Below, piece by piece: positions 25,618 through 34,090 of a stretch of 64,000 nucleotides of DNA (its first letter is position 1; each line of letters begins with the position of its first letter). A program made the position numbers and the translations under genes. The notes below the pieces were generated by a model. That model worked only from the letters and a program-made list of their open reading frames with translations. It was not told where the DNA came from and searched no databases. Source of the DNA: Allorhizobium sonneratiae (GTDB lineage: Bacteria > Pseudomonadota > Alphaproteobacteria > Rhizobiales > Rhizobiaceae); assembly GCF_023700755.1 (NCBI RefSeq), contig NZ_JAMKOJ010000005.1, positions 124,001 through 188,000 on the forward strand. The letters run 5' to 3'.

Positions 25618-26784
25618 ATGGCCCACAAGCGCATCTATATGGACTGGAACGCCACCGCGCCGCTGATGGATGCTGTGCGCGAAGCCATGATTGATGCCTT
25701 TGCCATGCCGGGCAACCCGTCCTCTGTGCATGGTGAGGGCCGTGCAGCCCGTGCGCTGGTTGAAAAGGCGCGACGGCAGGTGGCAGCACTTGTTGGCGCC
25801 AATCCGCAATCGGTTGTCTTGACCTCCTCCGCCACAGAAGCCGCCAATCTGGTGCTGACGCCTCATTGGCGCATGGGGCGTTCGCCGCTTTCGCTGGGCA
25901 GGCTTTATGTTTCGGCCATCGAGCATCCGGCCGTGCGTCTCGGTGGACGGTTTGCACCCGACAGGATTACTGAAATTCCGGTGACGCCGAGAGGCGTTAC
26001 CGATCTTGCCCGGTTGGAAACACTTTTGGCAGAGCATCCGGTCGAGGCGGGTCTGCCGCTTGTGGCGGTGATGCTGGCCAATAACGAGACCGGCGTTGTT
26101 CAGCCTGTTGCTGAGGCTGCGAGGCTGGTTCATGCCAAAGGCGGTCTCATCGTTGTCGATGCTGTGCAGGCTGTTGGACGTATGGCCGTGGAGATGGATG
26201 CTCTGGATGCGGATTTCCTGCTGATCTCGGCGCATAAGCTCGGCGGCCCCAAGGGGGCGGGCGCCCTGATTGCCCGTGGCGAGACATTGATGCCGGAGCC
26301 GTTGATCCGTGGCGGCGGCCAGGAAAAAGGCCATCGCGGCGGCACGGAAAATCTGGCGGCGATTGCCGGTTTTGGCGTTGCGGCGGAGCTGGCGCAAAAA
26401 GACTTGATCAATCGCAATTTACACGTCACATCCTTGCGCGACAGACTGGAGGCGGGCATGCGCGCGGCAGCGCCCGATCTTATCATTCACGGGCATGATG
26501 TGGCACGGATCGGTAATACCTGCTTTTTCACCCTGCCAGGCATGAAGGCGGAGACCGGCCAGATCGCCTTCGACCTTGAAGGGCTGGCGCTGTCGGCGGG
26601 AGCGGCTTGCTCTTCGGGCAAGGTTGGGCAAAGCCATGTGCTCACGGCCATGGGACAGGATGCACAGATGGGTGGTCTGCGGCTCTCGCTGGGTCCTGCC
26701 ACGACGCAAGAGGATATTGACGCGGCGATTGCGATCTTTGCCCGCATTGCCGCACGCAGAAGGCCAGCCGGTCAGGCGGCCTGA
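25618..26784 (+). CDS. Cysteine desulfurase (IscS/NifS type), first gene of the suf operon
   Basis: A 388-residue PLP enzyme that takes sulfur from cysteine for cluster assembly. The PLP lysine is in SAHKLGGPKGAG, and the persulfide cysteine is in ACSSGKVGQSHV, in the long flexible loop that marks group I (IscS/NifS) enzymes. It stands before sufB and is often called sufS2 or nifS in rhizobia. A second, group II desulfurase (sufS) lies later in the same operon. Confidence 0.92.
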   Translation: MAHKRIYMDWNATAPLMDAVREAMIDAFAMPGNPSSVHGEGRAARALVEKARRQVAALVGANPQSVVLTSSATEAANLVLTPHWRMGRSPLSLGRLYVSAIEHPAVRLGGRFAPDRITEIPVTPRGVTDLARLETLLAEHPVEAGLPLVAVMLANNETGVVQPVAEAARLVHAKGGLIVVDAVQAVGRMAVEMDALDADFLLISAHKLGGPKGAGALIARGETLMPEPLIRGGGQEKGHRGGTENLAAIAGFGVAAELAQKDLINRNLHVTSLRDRLEAGMRAAAPDLIIHGHDVARIGNTCFFTLPGMKAETGQIAFDLEGLALSAGAACSSGKVGQSHVLTAMGQDAQMGGLRLSLGPATTQEDIDAAIAIFARIAARRRPAGQAA

Positions 26785-26932
26785 GTAGATAGATAAACCC
26801 GGCTGGAAAACCCTCTTCAAGGGGTGAATTCCGGGCGATGAAGACTTACATAGGAATGGGACATGAAAACGGCGCGCCGTTTTGTCCTGTGACAAGCTGC
26901 CGGACCTTGACCCGGCAAGATTGGAGAGACAC

Positions 26933-28402
26933 ATGCCGGCCGTACAGGAAACGATCGATCAGGTCCGCCAGATCGACGTCGATCAGTACAAATATGGTTT
27001 TGAAACCATGATCGAAGTGGACAAGGCCCCCAAGGGCCTGTCCGAAGACATCATCCGGTTCATTTCCGCCAAAAAGCGCGAGCCGGACTGGATGCTGGAA
27101 TGGCGGCTCGACGCCTATCGCCGCTGGCTGACCATGGAAGAACCGACATGGGCACGCGTCGATTATCCGAAGATCGATTTCAACGACATTTATTATTATG
27201 CCGCGCCGAAGACAGCGGAAGGCCCGAAGTCGCTGGATGAGGTCGATCCGGAGCTGTTGAAGGTCTATGAAAAGCTCGGCATTCCGCTGAAGGAACAGGA
27301 AATTCTGGCGGGCGTGCAATCCTCGAAGATTGCAGTCGACGCCGTGTTCGATTCCGTTTCCGTCGTCACCACCTTCAAGGACGAGCTGAAGAAGGCGGGC
27401 GTGATCTTCATGTCCATTTCCGAAGCCATCCGTGAATATCCGGAGCTGGTGCGGCAATATCTGGGCTCGGTGGTGCCGACCACGGACAATTATTATGCAA
27501 CGCTGAACTCGGCGGTGTTCACTGACGGTTCCTTCGTCTTCGTGCCGAAGGGCGTGCGTTGCCCGATGGAGCTTTCCACCTATTTCCGTATCAATGAGAA
27601 GAATACCGGCCAGTTCGAGCGTACGCTGATCATTGCTGAAGAAGGTGCCTACGTCTCCTATCTTGAAGGCTGCACCGCGCCGCAGCGCGACGAAAACCAG
27701 CTTCACGCCGCCGTGGTCGAACTGGTGGCGATGGATGACGCCGAAATCAAATATTCCACCGTGCAGAACTGGTATCCCGGCGACAAGGATGGCAAGGGCG
27801 GCATCTACAACTTCGTCACCAAGCGTGGCGATTGCCGCGGCGCCCGCTCGAAGATTTCCTGGACGCAGGTGGAAACCGGCTCGGCCATCACCTGGAAATA
27901 TCCCTCCTGCATCCTGCGCGGCGACGACAGCCGCGGCGAGTTCTACTCGATTGCCGTTTCCAACGGTCATCAGCAGGTCGATAGCGGCACCAAGATGATC
28001 CATCTCGGCAAGAATACGTCGAGCCGCATCATCTCCAAGGGGATTTCGGCAGGCGTGTCGAACAACACCTATCGCGGTCAGGTATCGATGCACCGCCGCG
28101 CTGAAAACGCCCGCAACTTCACCAATTGCGACTCGCTTCTGATCGGCGACACCTGCGGTGCGCATACCGTGCCTTATATCGAGGTGAAGAATTCCACCGC
28201 CAAGGTCGAGCACGAGGCCACCACCTCGAAAATCTCCGAGGACCAGAAGTTCTACGCCATGCAGCGCGGCATTCCGGAAGAAGAGGCTATCGCCCTGATC
28301 GTCAACGGCTTCGTCCGCGACGTCATTCAGGAACTGCCGATGGAATTCGCCGTCGAAGCGCAGAAGCTGATCTCGATCAGCCTTGAGGGGAGCGTGGGGT
28401 AA
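26933..28402 (+). CDS. sufB: Fe-S cluster assembly scaffold SufB
   Basis: A 489-residue SufB, core of the SufBC2D scaffold. Family landmarks include [40 protein letters not shown] and [20 protein letters not shown]. The ATG at 26933 has TTGGAGAG in front; the open frame to 26882 has no homology. It is followed by the GIY-YIG cassette rather than directly by sufC. Confidence 0.96.
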   Translation: MPAVQETIDQVRQIDVDQYKYGFETMIEVDKAPKGLSEDIIRFISAKKREPDWMLEWRLDAYRRWLTMEEPTWARVDYPKIDFNDIYYYAAPKTAEGPKSLDEVDPELLKVYEKLGIPLKEQEILAGVQSSKIAVDAVFDSVSVVTTFKDELKKAGVIFMSISEAIREYPELVRQYLGSVVPTTDNYYATLNSAVFTDGSFVFVPKGVRCPMELSTYFRINEKNTGQFERTLIIAEEGAYVSYLEGCTAPQRDENQLHAAVVELVAMDDAEIKYSTVQNWYPGDKDGKGGIYNFVTKRGDCRGARSKISWTQVETGSAITWKYPSCILRGDDSRGEFYSIAVSNGHQQVDSGTKMIHLGKNTSSRIISKGISAGVSNNTYRGQVSMHRRAENARNFTNCDSLLIGDTCGAHTVPYIEVKNSTAKVEHEATTSKISEDQKFYAMQRGIPEEEAIALIVNGFVRDVIQELPMEFAVEAQKLISISLEGSVG

Positions 28403-28441
28403 ACGCGGTTTCGGGTCTGGTCAGGACGTATCGGTTTTCAC

Positions 28442-28473
28442 CGTCATCCTCGGGCTTGACCCGAGGATCTGCC
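28442..28473 (+). repeat. Left inverted palindromic repeat of the GIY-YIG cassette
   Basis: A 32-base sequence containing its own palindrome (ATCCTCGGG ... CCCGAGGAT) and ending CTGCC. It matches the reverse complement of 28856-28887 at 31 of 32 positions. It resembles the dispersed REP-like palindromes common in alphaproteobacterial intergenic DNA. Confidence 0.88.
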
Positions 28474-28489
28474 AAGGGTGACCAGTTTC

Positions 28490-28831
28490 ATGAGTGCTTT
28501 TGTCTATATGCTCTCCGAGAAACCGCGCGGTGTCATTTACACGGGCGTCACAGCGGATTTAACTGGCAGGATATGGGAGCATAAAAACGAGGTTCATGAA
28601 GGTTTTACATCCAGATACAAGGCAAAAAATCTTGTCTGGTTTGAAACGCATCCGAACATCGTTCTGGCCATTCAGAGGGAAAAATCTCTGAAACGATATC
28701 TGCGGGAATGGAAGATTGCGTTGATTGAGGGTTTGAACCCGACCTGGCTCGATCTTTATGAACGTGTTGATGAGATCGAGAATGTCTATAAGCCCAACAA
28801 GAATACGAGAATGTGGAATGACTATAACTGA
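28490..28831 (+). CDS. GIY-YIG domain endonuclease
   Basis: A 113-residue single-domain GIY-YIG protein. The motif pair is VYML (residues 5-8) and IYTG (16-19); the catalytic arginine is Arg27 in TGRIWEHK, and the metal-binding glutamate is Glu80 in LIEGLNPTW. Such stand-alone proteins are often annotated as excinuclease-like endonucleases; their function is not settled. The gene is bracketed by 32-base inverted palindromes and sits inside the suf operon between sufB and a cupin gene, on the operon strand. The ATG at 28490 is favoured; a GTG at 28478 is possible. Confidence 0.9.
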   Translation: MSAFVYMLSEKPRGVIYTGVTADLTGRIWEHKNEVHEGFTSRYKAKNLVWFETHPNIVLAIQREKSLKRYLREWKIALIEGLNPTWLDLYERVDEIENVYKPNKNTRMWNDYN

Positions 28832-28855
28832 TAGGTAGAGGCAGACGGAAATCCC

Positions 28856-28887
28856 GGCAGATCCTCGGGACAAGCCCGAGGATGACG
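28856..28887 (-). repeat. Right inverted palindromic repeat of the GIY-YIG cassette
   Basis: The inverted partner of 28442-28473, differing at a single base in the loop (GAC versus GTC). The two repeats enclose the nuclease gene in a unit of 446 bases. Confidence 0.88.
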
Positions 28888-29011
28888 TGATGATGAGGCA
28901 GTGTCTTCCATTATGATCATCGCTCTTGTGAAAGAGATATTGGGGCGAACCTGAAGTATATCGATCAACGGAGTGCCGGGCTGCTTGAGGAAAAACGATG
29001 GAGTGTTTCGT

Positions 29012-29494
29012 ATGAAGCCAGTGATGAACATCGATGAAGTAGAGCTTGTGGCCAGCTCGGCCGGCAATGTGTTTGCCGATCGCTGCGGTTCGCTCAGCGA
29101 TGTCATCGGTGCGCGTCAATTGGGTTACAATCTGACGGTCGTGGCGCCTGGAAAACGTTCCTCCCCCTTTCACAATCACCATGCCAATGAGGAGATGTTC
29201 TTCATTCTGGAAGGTGAGGGAACCTATCGCTATGGTGATGCCTATTTTTCGGTGCGTCCGGGGGATGTGATGGCGGCACCGGCAGGTGGTCGTGAAACGG
29301 CGCATCATATCATCAATACCGGTCGGCATGACCTGAAATATCTGAGCGTTTCCACCAAACGGACACCGGATGTCTGCGAATATCCAGAGTCTGACAAGTT
29401 TCAGATTCTCTCCAGCACTGAAGAAAACACGAACCAGTTTCGTTACATTGGCCGTATGGCCTCCAGCCTCGATTATTTCGATGGCGAGATTTGA
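29012..29494 (+). CDS. Cupin-domain protein
   Basis: A 160-residue single cupin. Motif 1 reads FHNHHANEEMFFILEGEG, and motif 2 has RPGDVMAAPAGG then AHHIIN, supplying histidine and glutamate ligands for a metal. The fold binds sugars, small acids or metals; the substrate is unknown. GGAG eight bases before the ATG supports this start. It lies 14 bases before sufC, so it is part of the suf transcript, an unusual member of that operon. Confidence 0.85.
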   Translation: MKPVMNIDEVELVASSAGNVFADRCGSLSDVIGARQLGYNLTVVAPGKRSSPFHNHHANEEMFFILEGEGTYRYGDAYFSVRPGDVMAAPAGGRETAHHIINTGRHDLKYLSVSTKRTPDVCEYPESDKFQILSSTEENTNQFRYIGRMASSLDYFDGEI

Positions 29495-29507
29495 CAGGAA
29501 TTTGACC

Positions 29508-30263
29508 ATGCTTGAAATCAGAAACCTCCATGCCCGTATCGCCGAAGATGGCACGGAAATCATTCACGGGCTGAACCTCACCGTCAAGGCGGGCGAGGTG
29601 GCCGCGATCATGGGGCCGAACGGCTCGGGAAAATCGACGCTGTCCTATATTCTCTCCGGCCGTGACGATTATGAAGTGACCGAAGGTGAGATCATCTACA
29701 ACGGCGAGAACATCCTTGAGCTTGACCCGGCAGAACGGGCCGCCAAGGGCATTTTCCTGGCTTTCCAGTATCCGGTGGAAATTCCGGGTGTTGCGACGAT
29801 GCAATTCCTGAAAGTGGCTATGAACGAGCAGCGCAAGGCGCGTGGTGAGGCGGAATTGTCCACGCCGGATTTCATGCGTCGGGTCAAGGAAGCCGCCGCC
29901 GAGCTGAAGATCAACCCGGACATGCTGAAGCGTCCGCTCAATGTCGGCTTTTCCGGCGGCGAAAAGAAGCGTGCAGAAATCCTGCAAATGGCGCTGTTGG
30001 AGCCGAAGCTCTGCATTCTCGACGAGACAGACAGCGGCCTTGACATCGATGCGCTGAAAATCGTTGCCGATGGCGTCAATGCGTTGAAATCGCCGGATCG
30101 GGCAACATTGGTCATCACCCATTACCAGCGTCTGCTGGATTATATCGTGCCGGATACGGTTCACGTTCTCTACAAAGGCCAGATCGTCAAGACCGGCGAC
30201 AAGAGCCTGGCGCTGGAGCTGGAAGCCAATGGCTATGCTGATATCACCGGCCAGGCGGCCTGA
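29508..30263 (+). CDS. sufC: Fe-S assembly ATPase SufC
   Basis: A 251-residue ABC-type ATPase of the SufBCD complex. Walker A is GPNGSGKST, the signature is FSGGEKKRAEI, and Walker B plus D-loop is CILDETDSGLDIDAL. It drives the conformational change of SufB-SufD. The start ATG at 29508 has AGGA upstream. Confidence 0.97.
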   Translation: MLEIRNLHARIAEDGTEIIHGLNLTVKAGEVAAIMGPNGSGKSTLSYILSGRDDYEVTEGEIIYNGENILELDPAERAAKGIFLAFQYPVEIPGVATMQFLKVAMNEQRKARGEAELSTPDFMRRVKEAAAELKINPDMLKRPLNVGFSGGEKKRAEILQMALLEPKLCILDETDSGLDIDALKIVADGVNALKSPDRATLVITHYQRLLDYIVPDTVHVLYKGQIVKTGDKSLALELEANGYADITGQAA

Positions 30264-30287
30264 GCGGGCAGCAAGAGGAGTGGTGCA

Positions 30288-31562
30288 ATGAATCTGCAAG
30301 CTGCGAACCGGCCGACGGCGGCCGAGACCGCGCTGATCGATGCCTATTCTGCCCAGATCGGTGATCTGCCGGGCGATGGGGCAGTTCTTGGCGCGCGCGA
30401 CATTCTGTTTGACGATCTGAAAAAGGCTGGTCTGCCAAGCCGTCGCATCGAGGCCTGGCATTATACCGATCTCAAGGCCCAGTTGCGCGGCCTGCCGGAG
30501 GCTGCACCCGTTGTGACCACGAAGGCGGTGATGCCGCTGGTCGAGGGCGCGCGTCTTCTGGAACTGCGTCAGGGCGAGAGCCGTGAGAATGCGGGACTGG
30601 AGGGCGTAACCGTGTCCTCCTATGCCGAAAGCCTGCACAGCGGCACGGCGGCTGAAGCGCTTGCTGCCCGTGGCAAGGATGACGCTATTGGCCGTATCAA
30701 TGGCAGCTTCGTGCGTGACGGCTATGTGTTGACCGTGGCAGCCCATGCCGCGCCGGACAAGCCGATTGAAATTCAGGCATCTCAGGGTGGCGGTCAGGTG
30801 CATAGCCGGTTTCCGGCACGCTTTGGCCAGGGCTCGAAGGCAACCGTGATCGAGCGTCACCGCAATGCCGGTGAGGCGACTGCTTTCGTCACCTCGGTCA
30901 GTGATCTGGTGCTGGATGATGGTGCTGAAGTTGTCTGGATCATCGTGCAGCAGCAGGGGCCGTCCGATACCCATCTTGGCCAGATCAAGGTGAAACTGGG
31001 CGCGGATGCAAAGCTTCGGCTGTTCGTCATCAATACCGGCGGCAAGCTGGTGCGGCAGGAAGTTCATGTGGTGACGGCAGGTGAGGGTTCGGATTTCACC
31101 CTGCGCGGCGTCAATCTGCTCGGCGGCGACAGCCATACCGACGTTACCATGACGCTTGGCCATGACGTGCCGAACACCACATCGACGGAAATCATCCGCA
31201 ATGTCGTGTTCGACAAGGCGCGGGGCGTGTTTCAGGGCATGATCCGGGTGGCGCCCGATGCCCAGAAAACCGATGCGCGCATGGCCTGCAACACGCTTTT
31301 GATGTCCGACGACGCCGAGTTTTCGGTGAAGCCGGAGCTGGAAATCTTTGCCGATGACGTGCAGTGCGCCCATGGCGCGACGGTTGCCGACATTCAGAAG
31401 AACCACCTCTATTATCTGATGTCGCGCGGGATCCCGGAAAAACAGGCCCGCGGCCTGCTGATCAACGCCTTCGTGGCCGAGATTGTCGAGGAACTCGAGG
31501 ATGAGGCGCTGGTCGAGGCCCTGGAAAAGGTGATCTCCGGCTGGCTGGATCACCATGGCTGA
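30288..31562 (+). CDS. sufD: Fe-S assembly protein SufD
   Basis: A 424-residue SufB paralog, the third subunit of the scaffold. The C-terminal half has the beta-helix core and the conserved EIFADDVQCAHGATVADI and YYLMSRGIPEKQAR. The N-terminal part is variable as usual. The stop lies inside the sufS gene (8-base overlap), indicating translational coupling. Confidence 0.95.
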   Translation: MNLQAANRPTAAETALIDAYSAQIGDLPGDGAVLGARDILFDDLKKAGLPSRRIEAWHYTDLKAQLRGLPEAAPVVTTKAVMPLVEGARLLELRQGESRENAGLEGVTVSSYAESLHSGTAAEALAARGKDDAIGRINGSFVRDGYVLTVAAHAAPDKPIEIQASQGGGQVHSRFPARFGQGSKATVIERHRNAGEATAFVTSVSDLVLDDGAEVVWIIVQQQGPSDTHLGQIKVKLGADAKLRLFVINTGGKLVRQEVHVVTAGEGSDFTLRGVNLLGGDSHTDVTMTLGHDVPNTTSTEIIRNVVFDKARGVFQGMIRVAPDAQKTDARMACNTLLMSDDAEFSVKPELEIFADDVQCAHGATVADIQKNHLYYLMSRGIPEKQARGLLINAFVAEIVEELEDEALVEALEKVISGWLDHHG

Positions 31563-32802
31563 TCAGGCAAAGCCGTCTGGCGCTTATGATGTCGATGCAG
31601 TGCGGCGGGATTTTCCGATCCTGTCGCGCATGGTGCATGGCAACAGGCCGCTGGTCTATCTCGATAATGGTGCTTCCGCCCAGAAGCCGCAAATGGTGAT
31701 CGATGCGATCACCCATGCTTATTCGCAGGAGTATGCGAATGTGCATCGCGGCCTGCATTTTCTCTCCAATGCAGCCACGGATGCCTATGAGGCGGCGCGC
31801 GAAAAGGTGCGGCGGTTTTTGAATGCCGGATCTGTGGACGAGGTCGTCTTCACCAAGTCCTCGACCGAGGCGATCAATACGGTCGCCTATGGCTATGGCA
31901 TGAAGGAGATCGGTGAGGGCGACGAGATCGTTCTGTCGATCATGGAACACCATTCCAACATCGTGCCCTGGCATTTCCTGCGCGAACGCAAAGGTGCGAA
32001 ACTGGTCTGGGTGCCGGTGGATGACAATGGCGCCTTCCATATTGAAGAGCTGGAAAAGCGTCTGACCGAGCGGACAAAGCTGATCGCCATCACCCATATG
32101 TCAAATGCGCTCGGCACAGTGGTGCCGGTGAAAGAAGTCTGCCGTATTGCCCGCGAACGCGACATTCCGGTGCTTGTCGATGGTAGTCAGGGTGCTGTGC
32201 ATATGCCTGTCGATGTGCAGGATATCGGCTGCGATTGGTATGCGATGACCGGCCACAAGCTGTATGGCCCCTCTGGCATCGGTGTGCTTTTCGGAAAGAC
32301 GGAGCGGCTTGCCGAGATGCAGCCCTTTATGGGCGGCGGTGAAATGATTGCCGAGGTAACGCAAAACATCGTCACCTATAACGATCCGCCGCATCGTTTC
32401 GAGGCGGGTACGCCGCCGATCGTGCAGGCCATCGGACTGGGTTTTGCCCTGGATTATATGGAAAGCCTTGGTCGCGAAGCGATTGCCGCCCATGAGGCGG
32501 ATCTGACGGCCTATGCCCGCGAGCGGCTGTCGGCAATCAATGCGCTGCGGATCATTGGCGATGCGCCGGGCAAGGGGGCAATCTTCTCCTTCGAGATTCA
32601 GGGCATCCACGCCCATGATGTCTCGATGGTGATCGACCGGCGCGGCGTGGCCGTGCGGGCCGGAACCCACTGCGCCCAACCTTTGTTGAACCGTTTTGGC
32701 GTGACATCGACTTGCCGCGCCTCGTTTGCTCTCTACAATACAAGGCAGGAAATCGATGCGCTGGCCGAAGCGCTCGACTATGCCAGAGATTTCTTCGCCT
32801 GA
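31555..32802 (+). CDS. sufS: Cysteine desulfurase SufS
   Basis: A 415-residue group II cysteine desulfurase. The PLP lysine is in MTGHKLYGPSGIG and the catalytic cysteine in VRAGTHCAQPLLNRFG. Group II enzymes normally need a sulfur acceptor, SufE or SufU; none is encoded in this operon. It is the second desulfurase of the operon, overlapping sufD. Confidence 0.95.
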   Translation: MADQAKPSGAYDVDAVRRDFPILSRMVHGNRPLVYLDNGASAQKPQMVIDAITHAYSQEYANVHRGLHFLSNAATDAYEAAREKVRRFLNAGSVDEVVFTKSSTEAINTVAYGYGMKEIGEGDEIVLSIMEHHSNIVPWHFLRERKGAKLVWVPVDDNGAFHIEELEKRLTERTKLIAITHMSNALGTVVPVKEVCRIARERDIPVLVDGSQGAVHMPVDVQDIGCDWYAMTGHKLYGPSGIGVLFGKTERLAEMQPFMGGGEMIAEVTQNIVTYNDPPHRFEAGTPPIVQAIGLGFALDYMESLGREAIAAHEADLTAYARERLSAINALRIIGDAPGKGAIFSFEIQGIHAHDVSMVIDRRGVAVRAGTHCAQPLLNRFGVTSTCRASFALYNTRQEIDALAEALDYARDFFA

Positions 32803-32811
32803 GGATCGATC

Positions 32812-33192
32812 ATGAGTGTCAGTGAGAATGATCAGAAGCCGGATGTCCGTGAAGGCATCGTCCAGTCCAGCATTCCGCAGGAAGAACTGGCGCGCCTGTC
32901 GGATGACATCGTCGCGGCCCTGAAAACCGTCTATGATCCGGAAATTCCGGCGGATATCTTCGAGCTTGGCCTGATTTACAAGATCGACATCGAAGACGAC
33001 CGCATGGTCAAGATCGTCATGACGCTGACGGCGCCGGGCTGTCCGGTGGCCGGAGAAATGCCGAGCTGGGTGCAGAATGCCGTTGGCGCGGTCGAGGGCG
33101 TGTCCGGCGTCGATGTGGATCTGACCTTCGATCCGCCGTGGACGCCTGACCGCATGTCGGAAGAAGCGCAGGTGGCTGTCGGCTGGTATTGA
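32812..33192 (+). CDS. sufT: SufT-like iron-sulfur maturation protein (DUF59)
   Basis: A 126-residue MIP18/DUF59 protein: VYDPEIPADIFELGLIYKI, then MTLTAPGCPVAGEMPSWVQ with the reactive cysteine, and DLTFDPPWTPDRMSEEA. SufT-type proteins help mature Fe-S enzymes. Nine bases follow sufS. Also called PaaD-like or SufX in annotations. Confidence 0.9.
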   Translation: MSVSENDQKPDVREGIVQSSIPQEELARLSDDIVAALKTVYDPEIPADIFELGLIYKIDIEDDRMVKIVMTLTAPGCPVAGEMPSWVQNAVGAVEGVSGVDVDLTFDPPWTPDRMSEEAQVAVGWY

Positions 33193-33280
33193 GTGCCGGC
33201 TTGTCGTAACCTGTTCAGCAGATTATATTTCTTCAATGAAAGCGCCGGATCTTGACCCCGGCGGTGAAAAGGAGACGAAC

Positions 33281-33661
33281 ATGGGCTTCGCTGTGATGAC
33301 CATGACCGATGCGGCAGCAAACCGCGTCAAGGATATTCTCGAAAATGCCGGGCCTGAGGCCAAGGGCATCCGCGTCGGCATCAAGAAGGGTGGCTGCGCC
33401 GGAATGGAATATACCATCGATATGGTCACCGAACCCAATCCCAGGGATGATCATATCGAGCGCGATGGCGCCCATGTCTGGATCGATCCGGCGGCTGTGC
33501 TGTATCTGCTGGGCACCGAGCTTGATTTCGAGACGACGAAATTACGTTCCGGCTTTACCTTCAACAATCCCAACCAGACATCGGCCTGTGGCTGTGGTGA
33601 ATCGGTGGAACTGAAGGCTGCCGATCTCGCCGAACTGGCGAAGCGCCGTGAGCCGGTCTGA
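33281..33661 (+). CDS. sufA: A-type Fe-S carrier SufA
   Basis: A 126-residue HesB/IscA-type carrier. The three cluster-binding cysteines are in KKGGCAGMEY and CGCGES near the C-terminus. The ATG at 33281 is preceded by AAAAGGAG; the open frame to 33236 is not used. Last gene of the suf operon; a long hairpin follows. Confidence 0.95.
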   Translation: MGFAVMTMTDAAANRVKDILENAGPEAKGIRVGIKKGGCAGMEYTIDMVTEPNPRDDHIERDGAHVWIDPAAVLYLLGTELDFETTKLRSGFTFNNPNQTSACGCGESVELKAADLAELAKRREPV

Positions 33662-33667
33662 GTGATT

Positions 33668-33707
33668 TTACAGCGGCATGCGGCAGATGTGGCGCATGCC
33701 GCTGTAA
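33668..33707 (+). terminator. Long hairpin ending the suf operon
   Basis: A 15-bp perfect stem (TTACAGCGGCATGCG and its complement) with a 10-base loop, beginning seven bases after the sufA stop. The tail CGCTTTAAATT is only moderately T-rich. It probably terminates the operon or protects its 3' end. Confidence 0.7.
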
Positions 33708-33769
33708 CGCTTTAAATTGCCTGAATCATTTTACGGATCTTCGTTTTACTCTCGTCGGTGTGTACTCTT

Positions 33770-33813
33770 AAGCCCGTCTCGTTTCAGAGAAGACAATGAA
33801 ACGAGACGGGCTT
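33770..33813. terminator. Second long hairpin after the suf operon
   Basis: A 17-bp perfect stem (AAGCCCGTCTCGTTTCA and its complement) with a 10-base loop. On the plus strand it is followed by TT. It lies five bases left of the MITE-like element and may be a back-up terminator or part of the repeat landscape. Confidence 0.6.
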
Positions 33814-33818
33814 TTGGC

Positions 33819-34090
33819 TTAGAGCACCGTGCGATCAATATGACGCATTCTGCCGCAATGAATTTATGGGCTGATCAAGATTTTTGCCGAAGGGCATACC
33901 CCTCGGTACGTCCGAGGGAAAAATCTTGATCAGGACGTAAAGACATGCGGCCCTTCGGGTTTGCTGAAACTTGCCCCCCACTGCGTTGGATGGCTTGCCC
34001 GATGACACAGCATCGCGCTGCGCCATCCGTCTTGTGGGGCGGCAAGTTTGAGCAAACAGAATGCATCATATTTATCGCACGATGCTCTAA
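33819..34090. mobile_element. MITE-like nested-palindrome element
   Basis: A 272-base non-coding unit. Its ends are 34-base terminal inverted repeats, 33819-33852 and 34057-34090, matching at 31 of 34 positions and starting TTAGAGCA. Inside are two further hairpins: 15-bp perfect arms at 33871-33885 and 33919-33933 with an inner CCCTCGG/CCGAGGG stem, and long imperfect arms at about 33959-33990 and 34023-34057. No open frame is supported, so movement would need a transposase encoded elsewhere. It resembles intergenic mosaic elements of rhizobia; exact family not assigned. Its right end overlaps the stop codon of the minus-strand lipoprotein gene. Confidence 0.82.

Noticed and set aside
29313-31556. 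747-codon antisense frame over cupin, sufC and sufD
   Set aside because: A shadow of GC-rich codons; the plus-strand proteins are clearly the real ones.
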